Source of the DNA: Pseudomonas migulae
Lineage (GTDB): Bacteria > Pseudomonadota > Gammaproteobacteria > Pseudomonadales > Pseudomonadaceae
Length of the DNA: 64,000 nt
Reading direction: 5' to 3'
NCBI RefSeq assembly: GCF_024169315.1
Contig: NZ_JALJWR010000001.1
Span: forward strand, 269,501 to 333,500
Both the position numbers and the translations under genes were made by a program. How positions within the stretch are numbered: the first letter of the stretch is position 1; each line of letters begins with the position of its first letter. Of the stretch, positions 63,041-64,000 are shown piece after piece. The notes beneath the pieces were generated by a model. It worked only from the letters and a program-made list of their open reading frames with translations. It searched no databases and was not told where the DNA came from.

Positions 63041-63996
63041 GGCGTCACCACCACGCCCCACGGATAGCGCCCGACCTTCACCGATTTGGTGACTTTGAGG
63101 CTGTCGACATCGATCACCGACACGTCTCCGCTGACACCATTGGTCGCCAGCAATTGCTTCTGATCCAGGGTAAACGCCATCTGCCAGACACGTCGGCCGA
63201 CCAGCAGGTAGTCGAGGATTTCGAAGGTTTTGGCATCGATCACCGCCACATGATTGGCCGGGCCGAGCGCGACGAAACCATACTTGCCGTCGGCGCTGAG
63301 TTTGATGCCCACCGGCTGCACCTTGTCCGGGTGTACGCCTTTGATCTGGAAGGTCAGGGTCTTGAGCACCTGGCGGGTCGCGACGTCGAGAATGGTCACC
63401 GTGCCGCCGATTTCCGCCGAGGCCCAGAGCTTCGAACCATCAGGCGCGAACTCGACAAAACGCGGTCGCTGGTCCACCAGCGTGCTGTCGGCCAGGGTCT
63501 GGGTGCTGGTGTCGATCCAGTGCAGCATGTTCGTGGTTTCACTGGTGTTCACTGCCCATTTGCCGTCGGGGCTGACGGCCATGCCTTCGGGTTCGACGCC
63601 GACGTTGATCTGGCTCAGCACCTTGGAGGTTTCGGTGTCGATCACCGTCACCAGCGCATCGTCCTCGTTGGAAACGTAGAGCCAGCGATTGTTCGGGTGC
63701 AGGGCGAATTGCTCGGGGTCCTTGCCCGAAGGCAGTTCCTTGATGATCTTGCGCGTGGCGACGTCCATCACCTGCACCCGGTCCGAATCACTGGCGCAGA
63801 TGTACAGCAGCTTGCTGTCGTGGGACAGCAACAGACCGCGAGGGCGCTGGCCGACGGGCAGGGTGTCGGTGACTTGCAAGGTCTGCAGGTCGATCAGGCT
63901 GAGGCTGTTGTCTTTCTCGTTCGAGACCCAGGCGGTGCTGGCCGCGGCGTGCCCGGCAGCGAGCAGCAGGGCGCATGAGAGCAGGGTGCGGCGCAT
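63037..63996 (-). CDS. PQQ-associated beta-propeller (YVTN-type) protein
   Basis: 319 aa. Signal peptide MRRTLLSCALLLAAGHAAAS, then about seven blades: repeats such as AWVSNEKDNSLSLIDLQTLQV, LYICASDSDRVQVMDVATRK, LYVSNEDDALVTVIDTET and KLWASAEIGGTVTILDVATR. It is a periplasmic scaffold or binding protein (TIGR03866 family) translated just before the ATPase. Confidence 0.9.
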   Translation of the reverse strand: MRRTLLSCALLLAAGHAAASTAWVSNEKDNSLSLIDLQTLQVTDTLPVGQRPRGLLLSHDSKLLYICASDSDRVQVMDVATRKIIKELPSGKDPEQFALHPNNRWLYVSNEDDALVTVIDTETSKVLSQINVGVEPEGMAVSPDGKWAVNTSETTNMLHWIDTSTQTLADSTLVDQRPRFVEFAPDGSKLWASAEIGGTVTILDVATRQVLKTLTFQIKGVHPDKVQPVGIKLSADGKYGFVALGPANHVAVIDAKTFEILDYLLVGRRVWQMAFTLDQKQLLATNGVSGDVSVIDVDSLKVTKSVKVGRYPWGVVVTP

Positions 63997-64000
63997 GGCA

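Overview
The window is a stretch of chromosome from a fluorescent-type Pseudomonas (P. fluorescens complex). The evidence is the high GC content, repeated Pseudomonas REP elements (GTGGGAGCGGGCTTGCTCGCGAA type), the bkdR-bkdA1A2B-lpdV order, a cyanide-insensitive oxidase with a DUF2474 peptide, an AlkC with an Ig-like domain, and an AgmR/PedR1-type PQQ-alcohol regulatory region. Nearly everything is chromosomal metabolic and regulatory content. I see no prophage, insertion sequence, CRISPR array, rRNA or tRNA.

Layout. 1-16.6 kb: the end of a molybdopterin oxidoreductase; cioA-cioB-DUF2474; a secreted CAP protein; a SleB-type wall hydrolase; a short Ppx behind a candidate PHO box; a GlxA-type regulator and a nitrilase; a dienelactone hydrolase; a DoxX protein with a small HvfA-like Cys peptide; glutaminase with a ProA-like dehydrogenase; and the cyanate locus cynR / cynS-DUF2790-cynT. 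17-26.4 kb: a GNAT, topoisomerase III, an AraC/SDR pair, a DUF427 protein, and an iron-type FecI-FecR-TonB receptor cell-surface signalling operon behind a candidate Fur box. 26.4-34.3 kb: lldD, a 1.1 kb repeat-rich gap, a GMC oxidoreductase/MHS transporter operon with CA-rich Hfq/Crc-type motifs, a LysR regulator and alkC. 34.4-46.7 kb: a Kef antiporter, a PAS-GGDEF protein, an M4 protease with an emfourin-like inhibitor, FKBP, an SDR, a P450/D-cysteine desulfhydrase pair with an ArsR regulator, a LexA-boxed radical-SAM/TIGR03915 pair, and ilvE. 46.9-52.6 kb: the complete branched-chain keto acid dehydrogenase operon with divergent bkdR. 52.7-55.9 kb: a persulfide-dioxygenase-like MBL enzyme divergent from a TauE/SafE exporter, then a porin gene broken by one missing base. 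56.1-64 kb: a FIST sensor protein overlapping a hybrid histidine kinase, then on the other strand AgmR/PedR1, a PQQ-associated CxxxCW rhodanese-like protein, and a beta-propeller/ABC ATPase/PedC permease operon.

How the genes fit together. The first 16 kb brings together a cyanide-resistant oxidase, a nitrilase and cyanate detoxification. The bkd operon and ilvE, 0.3 kb apart, cover successive steps of branched-chain amino acid breakdown. The last 8 kb looks like the control and export arm of a PQQ-dependent alcohol oxidation (ped/exa-like) cluster that continues beyond the window. The most unusual items are an HvfA/oxazolin-like Cys peptide with DoxX but no modifying enzyme nearby, the SOS-boxed radical-SAM pair, a 10-bp perfect inverted repeat over the nitrilase ribosome-binding site, and the one-base porin frameshift.
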